DNA of 8,075 nt from Ga0077527 sp964531455 (GCA_964531455.1 CAZHFZ010000087.1:1-8075); one strand, 5' to 3'; positions 1 through 6,661 are shown, counted from the first letter of the stretch. A program made the numbers and translations. Notes: generated by a model not told the origin, from the sequence alone.

Positions 1-899
1 CGGGAGGCACTGCGCTGGTCGAAGAGTCGATCATGGAGGCGCTGGACTTCCGCCGCGCGATGCGCAAGGTCGATGCCGAATTCGGCAAGGACTGGTGGTT
101 CAAGGTCTGGGGTCCGGAACGGTTGTCGGACGAAGGCGTCGGCAATCGCGACGACTGGATGCTGCGACCGTCGGAGCGCTGGCACGGTTTCGGTAATCTC
201 GCGCCGGGCTTCAATATGCTCGATCCGATCAAGGCTACGGTGATCACTCCGGGCCTGGACGTGACCGGCAAATTCGCCAAGACCGGCATTCCGGCGGCGG
301 TGGTGACCAAGTACCTCGCCGAACACGGCATCATCGTCGAGAAGACCGGTCTCTATTCCTTTTTCATCATGTTCACCATCGGTATCACCAAAGGCCGCTG
401 GAACACCATGGTCACCGAACTGCAGCAGTTCAAGGATGATTACGACAACAACCAGCCGCTGTGGCGCGTGTTGCCGGAATTCCTGACCGCGCACCCGCGT
501 TACGAAAAAATCGGCCTCAAGGATCTGTGCGAACAGATTCATGGCGTCTACAAGGCCAACGACATTGCGCGGCTGACCACCGAGATGTATCTGTCCGACA
601 TGCAGCCGGCAATGCCCCCTGCAGAAGCCTGGGCGCGAATGGCGCATCGCCAGATTGAGCGTGTTGAAATCGACAAGCTGGAGGGACGCGTCGCCAGTGT
701 ATTGCTGACGCCGTACCCGCCGGGTATTCCGTTGCTGATCCCGGGCGAGCGCTTCAACAAAACCATCGTGCGTTATCTGCAGTTTGCGCAGTCATTCAAC
801 CAGCAGTTTCCCGGCTTCGATACCGACATCCACGGTCTGGTGTCCGACAGCAGTAGCGGCGAATTGCGTTACTTTGTCGATTGCGTCAAGAGTGATTGA
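1..899 (+). CDS. Orn/Lys/Arg decarboxylase, C-terminal part (5' end outside window)
   Basis: This is the C-terminal 298 residues of a PLP-dependent group III (fold type I) basic amino-acid decarboxylase. Codons start at base 3 and the frame is open to the window edge, so the ATG at 33 is internal. The family converts arginine, lysine or ornithine to the diamine or agmatine plus CO2 in the cytoplasm. Visible family signatures are GGTALVEESI at the left edge, WHGF, LDPIK, the EHGIIVEKT block and PYPPGIP near the C-terminus. The family is usually 710-760 residues, so over half is missing, including the PLP-binding lysine. From memory, the GGxALVEES and GITKGRW stretches resemble biodegradative arginine decarboxylase AdiA, while the ending FPGFDTDIHG resembles lysine decarboxylases LdcC/CadA. 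I therefore do not assign the substrate. It is followed after 58 bp by two adenylating-enzyme genes on the same strand. Family is secure and substrate is open. Confidence 0.93.
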   Translation, partial: GGTALVEESIMEALDFRRAMRKVDAEFGKDWWFKVWGPERLSDEGVGNRDDWMLRPSERWHGFGNLAPGFNMLDPIKATVITPGLDVTGKFAKTGIPAAVVTKYLAEHGIIVEKTGLYSFFIMFTIGITKGRWNTMVTELQQFKDDYDNNQPLWRVLPEFLTAHPRYEKIGLKDLCEQIHGVYKANDIARLTTEMYLSDMQPAMPPAEAWARMAHRQIERVEIDKLEGRVASVLLTPYPPGIPLLIPGERFNKTIVRYLQFAQSFNQQFPGFDTDIHGLVSDSSSGELRYFVDCVKSD

Positions 900-957
900 T
901 TTGTAAGTAATTGTTTTTATTTAATATTTAACCTTTTTCTGGCGAGACGTTTTTTTC
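900..957 (+). promoter_or_regulatory. AT-rich spacer with possible weak promoter
   Basis: This gap between the decarboxylase and the first ligase is strikingly AT-rich compared with everything around it. A possible sigma70-type pair is TTGTAA at 901-906 and TAATAT at 922-927, with a short 15-bp spacer. A run of seven T lies at 950-956 just before the ATG at 958. I see no GC-rich hairpin before the T run, so it is not a convincing intrinsic terminator. The only ribosome-binding candidate for the next gene is GGCGAG at 941-946, which is weak and 11 nt from the start. The gap could give the ligase pair its own promoter or could simply be a leader within an operon. Confidence 0.3.
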
Positions 958-2319
958 ATGCAACCGCGGGCATATCTCGCAGTTCCCGCCAGCCAACTGC
1001 CGGGGATTTTGTGGCCCGCACTGCCCGGCGTTACTGGTCAGCGCATGCTGGCTATGCAGTTCCAGTTTTCGCAAAGTGAACGCTGGCCGCTGCTGAAGCT
1101 GCGCGAGGCGCAATTTGCACAACTCGCCTTGTTGTTGCGCCACGCCCGCGACACCGTGCCGTTTTATCGTGAACGCCTGTCCGGCCTTGCATTCGACGGG
1201 CCGTTGAGTACGCGCTCGTTTGCGACCATCCCGATACTGCGGCGCGCCGACATTCAGACGCATTTCAAGTCCATGATGTCCAGTGCCTGTCCACCCGAGC
1301 ACGGCGAGGCCAAGGAAGGGCAGACATCCGGTTCGACCGGGCGACCGATCAGTTTTGCCGGAACCGAACTCACCGAGGCGTTCTGGCACGCGTTCACCTT
1401 GCGCGATCACCTGTGGCATAACCGCGACTTCAGCGCAAAACTGGCGGCAATCCGTTCGCGCGTGGCACCGGGATCGGGGGTGGGCTGGGGCGACTCAACG
1501 GATTCCGCGTTCCGCACCGGTCCTGCAGTGATGTGCAACACCGAACGTCCGATCGCCGAACAGGCGCAATGGCTGATGCAGGAAAACCCGCATTACCTGA
1601 TCAGCGTGGCTTCCAATCTGCAGGCGCTGGCGAAGCATTGCCGTGTGCATGGCCTGCGGCCTTCGAATCTGCGCGAGGTGCGCACCTACGGCGAGGCCTT
1701 GCATCCGGATGCGCGTTCTGAGATCCGTGCCGCCTGGGATGTGCCGCTGACCGACATGTATTCCTGTCGCGAAGCGGGTTATCTGGCATTGCAATGCCCG
1801 CTGCATGAGCACTATCACGTGCAGTCCGAAAGCATCTACTTTGAGTTGCTCAACGCCGTGGGCAAACCCTGTGTCGCCGGCGAAAAGGGGCGGGTGGTCA
1901 TCACCACTTTGCACAACTTTGCGATGCCGCTGATCCGTTACGAGATCGGCGATTTTGCCGAAGCGGGCGAACCCTGTGACTGCGGTCGCGGCTTGCCGGT
2001 GATCCGCCGCATCCTCGGCCGCGTGCGCAACATGCTGCGCCTGCCCGACGGCAGCCAGCGCCATCCACGTTTTGGTGAAGCACAGTTCGGTGCAATTGCG
2101 CCGGTGCTGCAGTTCCAGGTGGTGCAGAAAAGCCTGAGTGAGATTGAAGTGGCATTGGTCGTCGCGCGGGCGCTGACTGTCCAGGAAGAAGACACCCTGC
2201 GTGCGCTGATCCTGAAAAATCTCGGCCATCCCTTCAACCTGACGTTTTCCTATCGCGACGAAATCCCGCTGCTGGCCAGCGGCAAATACGAGGATTTCCG
2301 CTCAGAGATCGTGACTTGA
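958..2319 (+). CDS. PaaK/CapK-type adenylate-forming enzyme, first of a tandem pair
   Basis: This 453-residue cytoplasmic protein belongs to the phenylacetate-CoA ligase-like (PaaK/CapK, COG1541) branch of the ANL superfamily. These enzymes activate a carboxylate with ATP and often pass it to CoA or another acceptor. Visible motifs are the phosphate-binding loop QTSGSTGRP (122-130), YSCREAG (268-274, with Glu272 in the Mg/ATP glutamate position), IRYEIGD (326-332), the family's CDCGR (340-344) and a C-terminal SGKYEDF whose Lys443 fits the catalytic A10 lysine. Cys280, His287, Cys340 and Cys342 could bind zinc; this is inference. Length is normal for the family (about 430-460). The ATG at 958 is preferred over the internal ATG at 1045 because the upstream stretch (LPGILWPAL) aligns with the paralogue's N-terminus. 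The gene overlaps the next one by 4 bp. All catalytic motifs appear intact. The substrate cannot be read from the sequence; CapK relatives occur in surface-polysaccharide loci, but no glycosyltransferase is seen here. Confidence 0.88.
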   Translation: MQPRAYLAVPASQLPGILWPALPGVTGQRMLAMQFQFSQSERWPLLKLREAQFAQLALLLRHARDTVPFYRERLSGLAFDGPLSTRSFATIPILRRADIQTHFKSMMSSACPPEHGEAKEGQTSGSTGRPISFAGTELTEAFWHAFTLRDHLWHNRDFSAKLAAIRSRVAPGSGVGWGDSTDSAFRTGPAVMCNTERPIAEQAQWLMQENPHYLISVASNLQALAKHCRVHGLRPSNLREVRTYGEALHPDARSEIRAAWDVPLTDMYSCREAGYLALQCPLHEHYHVQSESIYFELLNAVGKPCVAGEKGRVVITTLHNFAMPLIRYEIGDFAEAGEPCDCGRGLPVIRRILGRVRNMLRLPDGSQRHPRFGEAQFGAIAPVLQFQVVQKSLSEIEVALVVARALTVQEEDTLRALILKNLGHPFNLTFSYRDEIPLLASGKYEDFRSEIVT

Positions 2320-3662
2320 ACGGATCTCTGCAGATTCCGCGCTCCAGTTGCGCCGGTGTGGTGTGGCCCGCACTGTCTGATGACCAATCGGCGCGTATGT
2401 TGGCCATTCAATACCAGCTTGAGCAGTCGCAATGGTGGTCGCCGCAGAAAATTGCAAATCTGCAAATGCAGCAGTTTTCGCAGGTGTATCAGCATGCCGT
2501 CACGACAGTGCCTTTTTACCGTCAGCGGTTTGCGCCATGGTCCGCGGGGATTACAGCTTGGGGGCAATTTCGCGAGCTGCCACTCAGTACGCGCCAGGAG
2601 GTCCAGCAAGCCGCAGAGGACATGCACAGCGATATGCCGCCGCCCGCACATGGCCCGATCGTTACCACCGAGTCGTCGGGGTCCACCGGCAGCCCGCTGG
2701 TGACCCGAGGCACCGTCTGGTCGCAACTGATGTGGCACGCCTTTCTGCTGCGCGATCATCTGTGGCACGGGCGCGAACTGAGCGGCAAGCTGGCCGCGAT
2801 CCGCAGCAAGACCACCGCGGTCAAGTTTCCGAACTGGGGGCTGGCGACATCGCCTTACGTAACTGGGCCATCGGTGGTGCTCGGCGTGACCGGCGATCTG
2901 GACGAGCAACTGCGCTGGCTCGCTGAAGAAAACCCGGAATACCTGCTGTCGCTGGCCACCAACGTATTGGCGCTGGCCCGGCGCAGTCTTGAGACCGGAC
3001 TGCGTTTGCCGCGATTGAAGCAGGTACGCACTTATGCTGAATCGCTTCGTCCGGAAACGCGGGCTGCAGTGCGCGAGGCTTGGGGTGTGGATGTGGTCGA
3101 CAGCTACAGTTCGGAAGAACTGGGTTATCTGGCTTTGCAGTGCCCGGCTTGCGTGAGTTATCACGTGCAATCCGAGGGTGTGATTCTTGAAGTGCTGGAC
3201 GGCGGCGGTCAGCCGTGCCTGCCGGGGGAAGTCGGGCAGGTGGTGGTGTCGACGCTGCACAATTTTGCAATGCCGCTGCTGCGCTACGCCAGCGGCGATT
3301 TCGCCGAAGTGGGTGAACCCTGTTTCTGCGGACGGGGATTGCCGGTGCTGAAGCGGATTGTCGGCCGCCAGCGCAACATGTTCCTGCGGCCGGATGGCGG
3401 GCAATACTGGCCGAGTTTTGCATCGACAGTCTGGCGCGAACTGGCACCGGTTACTCAATTCCAGGTCGTGCAGACTGCTCGCGATGCACTTGAATTCAGG
3501 GTCGCGGCGCCGCGGGAGCTGACTGCAGAGGAGAGCCAGCGCCTGATCGCTGCATTACACGAGTCACTCGGATTCGTTTACCGGACCACGATGCTGCGCT
3601 TGCCGGAGATCCCGCGTACGCCGGGCGGCAAGTATGAAGATTTTATTTGCGCAACGGAGTGA
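2316..3662 (+). CDS. PaaK/CapK-type adenylate-forming enzyme, second of a tandem pair
   Basis: This 448-residue paralogue of the preceding gene has the same fold and motif order: ESSGSTGSP (119-127), YSSEELG (264-270, with Glu268 as the probable Mg/ATP glutamate), LRYASGD (322-328), CFCGR (336-340) and GGKYEDF with Lys439 near the C-terminus. The Cys276, His283, Cys336, Cys338 set matches the possible zinc set of the first copy. The start is a TTG at 2316 that overlaps the previous stop as TTGA. It is preferred to the ATG at 2397 because residues 14-33 (GVVWPAL and onward) align with the first copy. AGAGA lies 7 nt upstream as a plausible ribosome-binding site. The two proteins are near-identical around LHNFAMPL and CGRGLPV, but differ in the central region (about residues 166-195) and next to the active-site glutamate. 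They therefore probably differ in substrate or form an unequal pair. The 3' end overlaps the convergent cyclodeaminase gene by 20 bp. Product family is firm; role is unknown. Confidence 0.87.
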   Translation: MNGSLQIPRSSCAGVVWPALSDDQSARMLAIQYQLEQSQWWSPQKIANLQMQQFSQVYQHAVTTVPFYRQRFAPWSAGITAWGQFRELPLSTRQEVQQAAEDMHSDMPPPAHGPIVTTESSGSTGSPLVTRGTVWSQLMWHAFLLRDHLWHGRELSGKLAAIRSKTTAVKFPNWGLATSPYVTGPSVVLGVTGDLDEQLRWLAEENPEYLLSLATNVLALARRSLETGLRLPRLKQVRTYAESLRPETRAAVREAWGVDVVDSYSSEELGYLALQCPACVSYHVQSEGVILEVLDGGGQPCLPGEVGQVVVSTLHNFAMPLLRYASGDFAEVGEPCFCGRGLPVLKRIVGRQRNMFLRPDGGQYWPSFASTVWRELAPVTQFQVVQTARDALEFRVAAPRELTAEESQRLIAALHESLGFVYRTTMLRLPEIPRTPGGKYEDFICATE

Positions 3663-4683
3663 TCTGCTGGAGCAGGTATTCCAGTGTCAAATTGTCGAAA
3701 AGTGCTGATCCTGTGGAGACGAACAGCCGTTGACGACCGGGCGCCGGTTGCGGTGTTTTGCCGGACAGCAACGCGTCAAAGTCTGAGATCCTTGCGGTAT
3801 CCAGCAGGCCTGCTGCAATCCATGCCTTCAAGTCGCCGAAGCGGATGGTATCCAGCGTATCGACAAAAATATCCGCGGCGTTTGCCCATGCCGGATCCAG
3901 TTCGGTTTGATGGTCAATGTCGGCGCCGAGGCTGATCACCAGCCCGGCATGAACTTCGCCTGGTTCGCAGACCGGCGTGTTGCTGGTGGTGGCCAACGCC
4001 ACGATGTCGGCGTTCGGTAAATCGCCGGATGGAGCTGCGGTGCATTTAATTCCCGGTATCCGCGAGGCGAGTGCTGTTGCCGCCGTGGTTGCGCGTTCGT
4101 GGGTACTGTCCGCGAACACGATTTCCGGAATGCCGCAGACCGTCGCCGCATAAAAGCCGACGTAGTAGCCGACCCGTCCGCTGCCGATGATGTTGAGCCG
4201 TTTTGTTGAGGTCGCGAGCAGTTTGATGGCAAGGGCGGCGCAAAGGCCGGTGCGCGCAGAGGACAGCAGGCAGGCATCAACAACATGCGTAACAAAGTTC
4301 TCGATCGGGTCGATGACCAGCGCCTTGCCCACGGTGATCTGGTCTGGCACGACCATCTGCGTGGTGTTGGTGCCGACGATCTTGAGTGTCTTGATGACGC
4401 GGTCGCCGCTGCGGGTCACGCAGGGCATTACCCGGAAGTCTGATGTTTCGCCGGGATCGGCAAAGACCTGTTTGGGCGGCATCTCGACGCTGATGTGTCC
4501 CGCGGCAATGTCACGCAGGCGTTCGTGCATGTGGCGGAAATAGTCCTGCGGCGCCGCGGTGAGCAGGCGGTGCACCGTATCGTCGGTGACGTTGGTACAG
4601 GGTTCAAGCGCTGTACGCAGTACGCGCATTTCCATCGCGTCCGGCGCTGCAATGGCGTGGACTGGTGTGGAGCGTGTATTCAT
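3643..4683 (-). CDS. Ornithine cyclodeaminase / mu-crystallin family protein
   Basis: This 346-residue protein belongs to the ornithine cyclodeaminase/mu-crystallin family, NAD(P)-dependent cytoplasmic enzymes that include ornithine and lysine cyclodeaminases, alanine dehydrogenases, imine reductases and SbnB-like dehydrogenases. The Rossmann nucleotide site is GSGRVG at 167-172, preceded by LNII. The N-terminal half has FRVMPCV (83-89), lysines 98 and 101, and SARTG (142-146) in the place of the family's R-T motif. GADIDHQTELDP (253-264) places Asp255 where ornithine cyclodeaminase has its catalytic aspartate, as I recall it; mu-crystallin and archaeal alanine dehydrogenase have Ser or His there. 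That favours amino-acid deamination or cyclisation but does not prove ornithine as substrate. The start at 4683 overlaps the upstream stop as ATGA, with AAGG 7 nt before it. A longer reading back to 5040 runs through the Sel1 gene in another frame and is rejected. It is the last gene of the thyA operon. Confidence 0.88.
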   Translation of the reverse strand: MNTRSTPVHAIAAPDAMEMRVLRTALEPCTNVTDDTVHRLLTAAPQDYFRHMHERLRDIAAGHISVEMPPKQVFADPGETSDFRVMPCVTRSGDRVIKTLKIVGTNTTQMVVPDQITVGKALVIDPIENFVTHVVDACLLSSARTGLCAALAIKLLATSTKRLNIIGSGRVGYYVGFYAATVCGIPEIVFADSTHERATTAATALASRIPGIKCTAAPSGDLPNADIVALATTSNTPVCEPGEVHAGLVISLGADIDHQTELDPAWANAADIFVDTLDTIRFGDLKAWIAAGLLDTARISDFDALLSGKTPQPAPGRQRLFVSTGSALFDNLTLEYLLQQITPLRK

Positions 4684-5348
4684 TGTGTGGCCTTGCGCGC
4701 CTGCTGCATCCAGGCAGCGGCCTGTGATTCTGCGTCCGCAATCTGCGCGGATGACAGGCCGGTGCGCAGATCGGGTAGGGCGTCCGCCGCCACGGTGTCG
4801 CCTTGCAGTGCCGCGACGCGCACCCAGTAATAGGCCAGTCGCAGATCTTTTTTGACGCCTTTGCCTTCGTGATAAAGCAAGCCGAGATTGTGCTGAGCCT
4901 GCACATGGCCGCGGCGGGCGGCTTCGCGATACCAGCGCGCGGCACGTTCGTAATCCACCCCGGTACCCTGGCCTGTGGCATGGGTCAGACCCAGGTTGAA
5001 CTGCGCGCCGGGATCGTTCTGAATCGCGGCAAAGTTCCACCAGCGATGCGCCTCGGCAAGGTTTTTGGTGACACCGTAACCGCGTGCGTACATCAGGCCG
5101 AGGGTGGTCTGTGCGCGTGCGTCCCCGGCTTTGGCGAGACGCAGATACCAGTCGGCTGCTTTTGCAAAATCCTGATCGGCGCCGTTTGTTCCCGCGTAAT
5201 AACTTTCGGCGAGGGCGTGCATTGCTGTGCGATCACCAGCAGTTGCGCGCTGTGTCAGATCGTCGATGGTGATGTTGCTATCCGCAGCCTTTGCGGCGCA
5301 GGCCAATGCAATGAGCAATGCGGCGAGCCTAAGCCGCCACACGGTCAT
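4680..5348 (-). CDS. Exported Sel1-repeat (TPR-like) protein
   Basis: This 222-residue protein has an N-terminal signal peptide (MTVWRLRLAALLIALACAAKA, with two arginines then a hydrophobic core) and a good AxA cleavage site after residue 21. It is therefore probably periplasmic. Cys17 is not in a convincing lipobox. The mature part is a solenoid of about four Sel1-like repeats of roughly 36 residues, at about 38-73 (degenerate), 74-109, 110-145 and 146-183. Each has the pattern A/GxA/G-Q-xx-LGLxYxxGxGVxxDxxxAxxWY. Such repeats are protein-binding scaffolds, and no enzymatic motif is seen. I chose the ATG at 5348 because it gives a clean signal peptide and overlaps folA by only 20 bp. An in-frame ATG at 5384 would add 12 residues before it and lengthen the overlap. 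It sits between folA and the cyclodeaminase gene, so it is co-transcribed with metabolic genes to which it has no evident link. Confidence 0.85.
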   Translation of the reverse strand: MTVWRLRLAALLIALACAAKAADSNITIDDLTQRATAGDRTAMHALAESYYAGTNGADQDFAKAADWYLRLAKAGDARAQTTLGLMYARGYGVTKNLAEAHRWWNFAAIQNDPGAQFNLGLTHATGQGTGVDYERAARWYREAARRGHVQAQHNLGLLYHEGKGVKKDLRLAYYWVRVAALQGDTVAADALPDLRTGLSSAQIADAESQAAAWMQQARKATQ

Positions 5349-5832
5349 GCACCTCGAAGCGGTAGTCGTGGGCGTGGCGTTCATCCTTCGAATACTGTTT
5401 CGTGCTTAGCAGCGTCCAGTCGGCCGGATCGAAAGCCGGCATCTGCGTGTCGCCGGCCGGTTCTGCATCGACTACGGTCAGATAGAGGCGGTCGGCCATG
5501 GGCATCGCTGCGCGGTACAGTTCACCGCCGCCGATGACGAAGATTTCGGAGTCTCCGGCACACAAGGCAACAGCCTGTTCCAGCGTGTGCGCGATTTTGG
5601 CGCCCGCTACCGTGTAGTCCTTCTGGCGTGTAACGATCACCGTAGTCCGTCCCGGCAGCAGGCGGCCGATGGACTCGTAAGTCTTGCGGCCCATGATGAT
5701 GTGGTGGCCCATCGTCACCGATTTGAACAGTTGCAGTTCGTTCGGCAGATGCCAGGGAATCTTGCCCTCCGCACCGATGACCCGGTTGCGGGCCATGGCG
5801 ACGATCATCGACAGCCGGGGTTTATCCGACAT
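5329..5832 (-). CDS. folA: Dihydrofolate reductase
   Basis: This 167-residue cytoplasmic dihydrofolate reductase reduces dihydrofolate to tetrahydrofolate with NADPH, and so recycles the product of thymidylate synthase. Motifs in order are SMIVAMARNRVIG (8-20), the substrate-site IPWHLPNEL (25-33), IMGRKTYESIG (46-56), LPGRTTVIVTRQ, and IFVIGGGELY in the C-terminal half, which is the second NADPH-binding glycine motif. Trp27 is conserved. The catalytic acid is Glu32 where E. coli has Asp27; the acid function is kept, and glutamate is usual in many other DHFRs. Length is close to the usual 159-170. The start at 5832 lies 2 nt after the thyA stop, with a G-rich stretch (GGTGGCGG) just before. 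A longer frame reaching 6339 merely reads through thyA and is rejected. The stop overlaps the start of the Sel1-repeat gene. Identification is certain. Confidence 0.97.
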   Translation of the reverse strand: MSDKPRLSMIVAMARNRVIGAEGKIPWHLPNELQLFKSVTMGHHIIMGRKTYESIGRLLPGRTTVIVTRQKDYTVAGAKIAHTLEQAVALCAGDSEIFVIGGGELYRAAMPMADRLYLTVVDAEPAGDTQMPAFDPADWTLLSTKQYSKDERHAHDYRFEVHDRVAA

Positions 5833-5834
5833 GT

Positions 5835-6629
5835 TCAGACCGCCACCGGCGCCTTGATTGCCGGATGCGGGTCGTAGTTCTCCAGCGTGAAGTCTTCGTA
5901 TTTGAACGCAAACAGGTCTTTCACTGCCGGGTTCAATTTCATCACCGGCAGTGCCCGCGGTTCGCGCGACAGCTGTTCCTTCACCTGGTCCATGTGATTC
6001 AGGTAAATGTGCGTGTCGCCGAAGGTGTGCACGAAATCGCCCAGCTTGAGTCCGCAGACCTGCGCAATCATCTGCGTCAACAACGCATACGACGCAATGT
6101 TGAACGGCACGCCGAGGAACATGTCGGCGCTGCGCTGGTAGAGCTGGCAGGAGAGTTTGCCGTCGGCAACATAAAACTGGAAAAACGCGTGGCAGGGCAT
6201 CAGCGCCATCTGGTCGAGATCGGCGACGTTCCATGCCGAAACAATCATGCGGCGCGAGTCGGGATTGGTGTTCAGTTGCTGCAGAACCTGGCTGATCTGG
6301 TCGATGTGGCGGCCGTTGGCGGCCGGCCATGAACGCCACTGGTAGCCGTAGACCGGGCCGAGGTCGCCGTCAGCACGTGCCCATTCATCCCAGATCGAGA
6401 CACCGTTGTCCTTGAGGTATTTGACGTTGGTGTCGCCCTGCAGGAACCACAGCAGTTCGTGGATGATCGACTTCAGATGCACCTTCTTGGTGGTCACCAG
6501 CGGAAAGCCCGCGCTCAAATCGAAACGCAGTTGTGCGCCGAACACCGAGATGGTGCCGGTGCCGGTGCGGTCGGACTTGCGGGTGCCGGTTTCGAGCACG
6601 TGGCGCAGGAGGTCGTGGTAGGGGCGCAT
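5835..6629 (-). CDS. thyA: Thymidylate synthase
   Basis: This 264-residue cytoplasmic thymidylate synthase converts dUMP to dTMP with 5,10-methylenetetrahydrofolate as both carbon donor and reductant, releasing dihydrofolate. It is the same length as E. coli ThyA and aligns with it from memory without gaps. Visible landmarks are DRTGTGT near the N-terminus with the dUMP phosphate arginine, FPLVTTKK, HELLWFLQGDTN, IWDEWA, GPVYGYQWR, DSRRMIVSAWN, the catalytic cysteine in PCHAFFQFYV (Cys146 by colinearity), QRSADMFLGVPFNIASYALL, the GDTHIYLNHMDQ nucleotide-binding stretch and the C-terminal IKAPVAV that closes over the active site. It is the first gene of the four-gene minus-strand operon, with folA 2 nt downstream. 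No clear Shine-Dalgarno sequence precedes its ATG. Identification is certain. Confidence 0.98.
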   Translation of the reverse strand: MRPYHDLLRHVLETGTRKSDRTGTGTISVFGAQLRFDLSAGFPLVTTKKVHLKSIIHELLWFLQGDTNVKYLKDNGVSIWDEWARADGDLGPVYGYQWRSWPAANGRHIDQISQVLQQLNTNPDSRRMIVSAWNVADLDQMALMPCHAFFQFYVADGKLSCQLYQRSADMFLGVPFNIASYALLTQMIAQVCGLKLGDFVHTFGDTHIYLNHMDQVKEQLSREPRALPVMKLNPAVKDLFAFKYEDFTLENYDPHPAIKAPVAV

Positions 6630-6661
6630 GAATTGCAGAGGGTCGGTTGTGAATGGCCATG

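Noticed and set aside
932..956. T-rich tract after the decarboxylase as an intrinsic terminator
   Set aside because: No GC-rich stem can be formed immediately before either T run.
1495..2229. A 244-codon open frame on the minus strand opposite the first ligase gene
   Set aside because: It mirrors the codon bias of the ligase gene and shows no family signature or ribosome-binding site.
2250..3458. A 402-codon open frame on the minus strand opposite the second ligase gene
   Set aside because: It has no recognisable domain, is rich in His, Gln and Arg as antisense frames of GC-rich genes are, and lies over a gene with clear homology on the plus strand.
3664..3675. Small inverted repeat CTGC-TGGA-GCAG near the convergent junction as a terminator
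   Set aside because: The stem is only 4 bp, no T run follows on either strand, and it encodes the leucine-glutamine run in the cyclodeaminase C-terminus.
3643..5040. A 465-residue reading of the cyclodeaminase with a long N-terminal extension
   Set aside because: The extra 119 residues are Arg-rich sequence read in the wrong frame of the Sel1-repeat gene. The family fold begins after the ATG at 4683, which has a ribosome-binding site and an ATGA overlap.
5329..6339. A 336-residue reading of dihydrofolate reductase with an N-terminal extension
   Set aside because: The extension is an off-frame reading of thyA. DHFR homology begins just after the ATG at 5832. It is not a DHFR-TS fusion, because the two genes are in separate frames with a stop between.
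6460..6660. Alternative start for a minus-strand protein at the ATG at 6660 upstream of thyA
   Set aside because: It is not in frame with thyA and gives only a Pro/Arg/His-rich shadow product.
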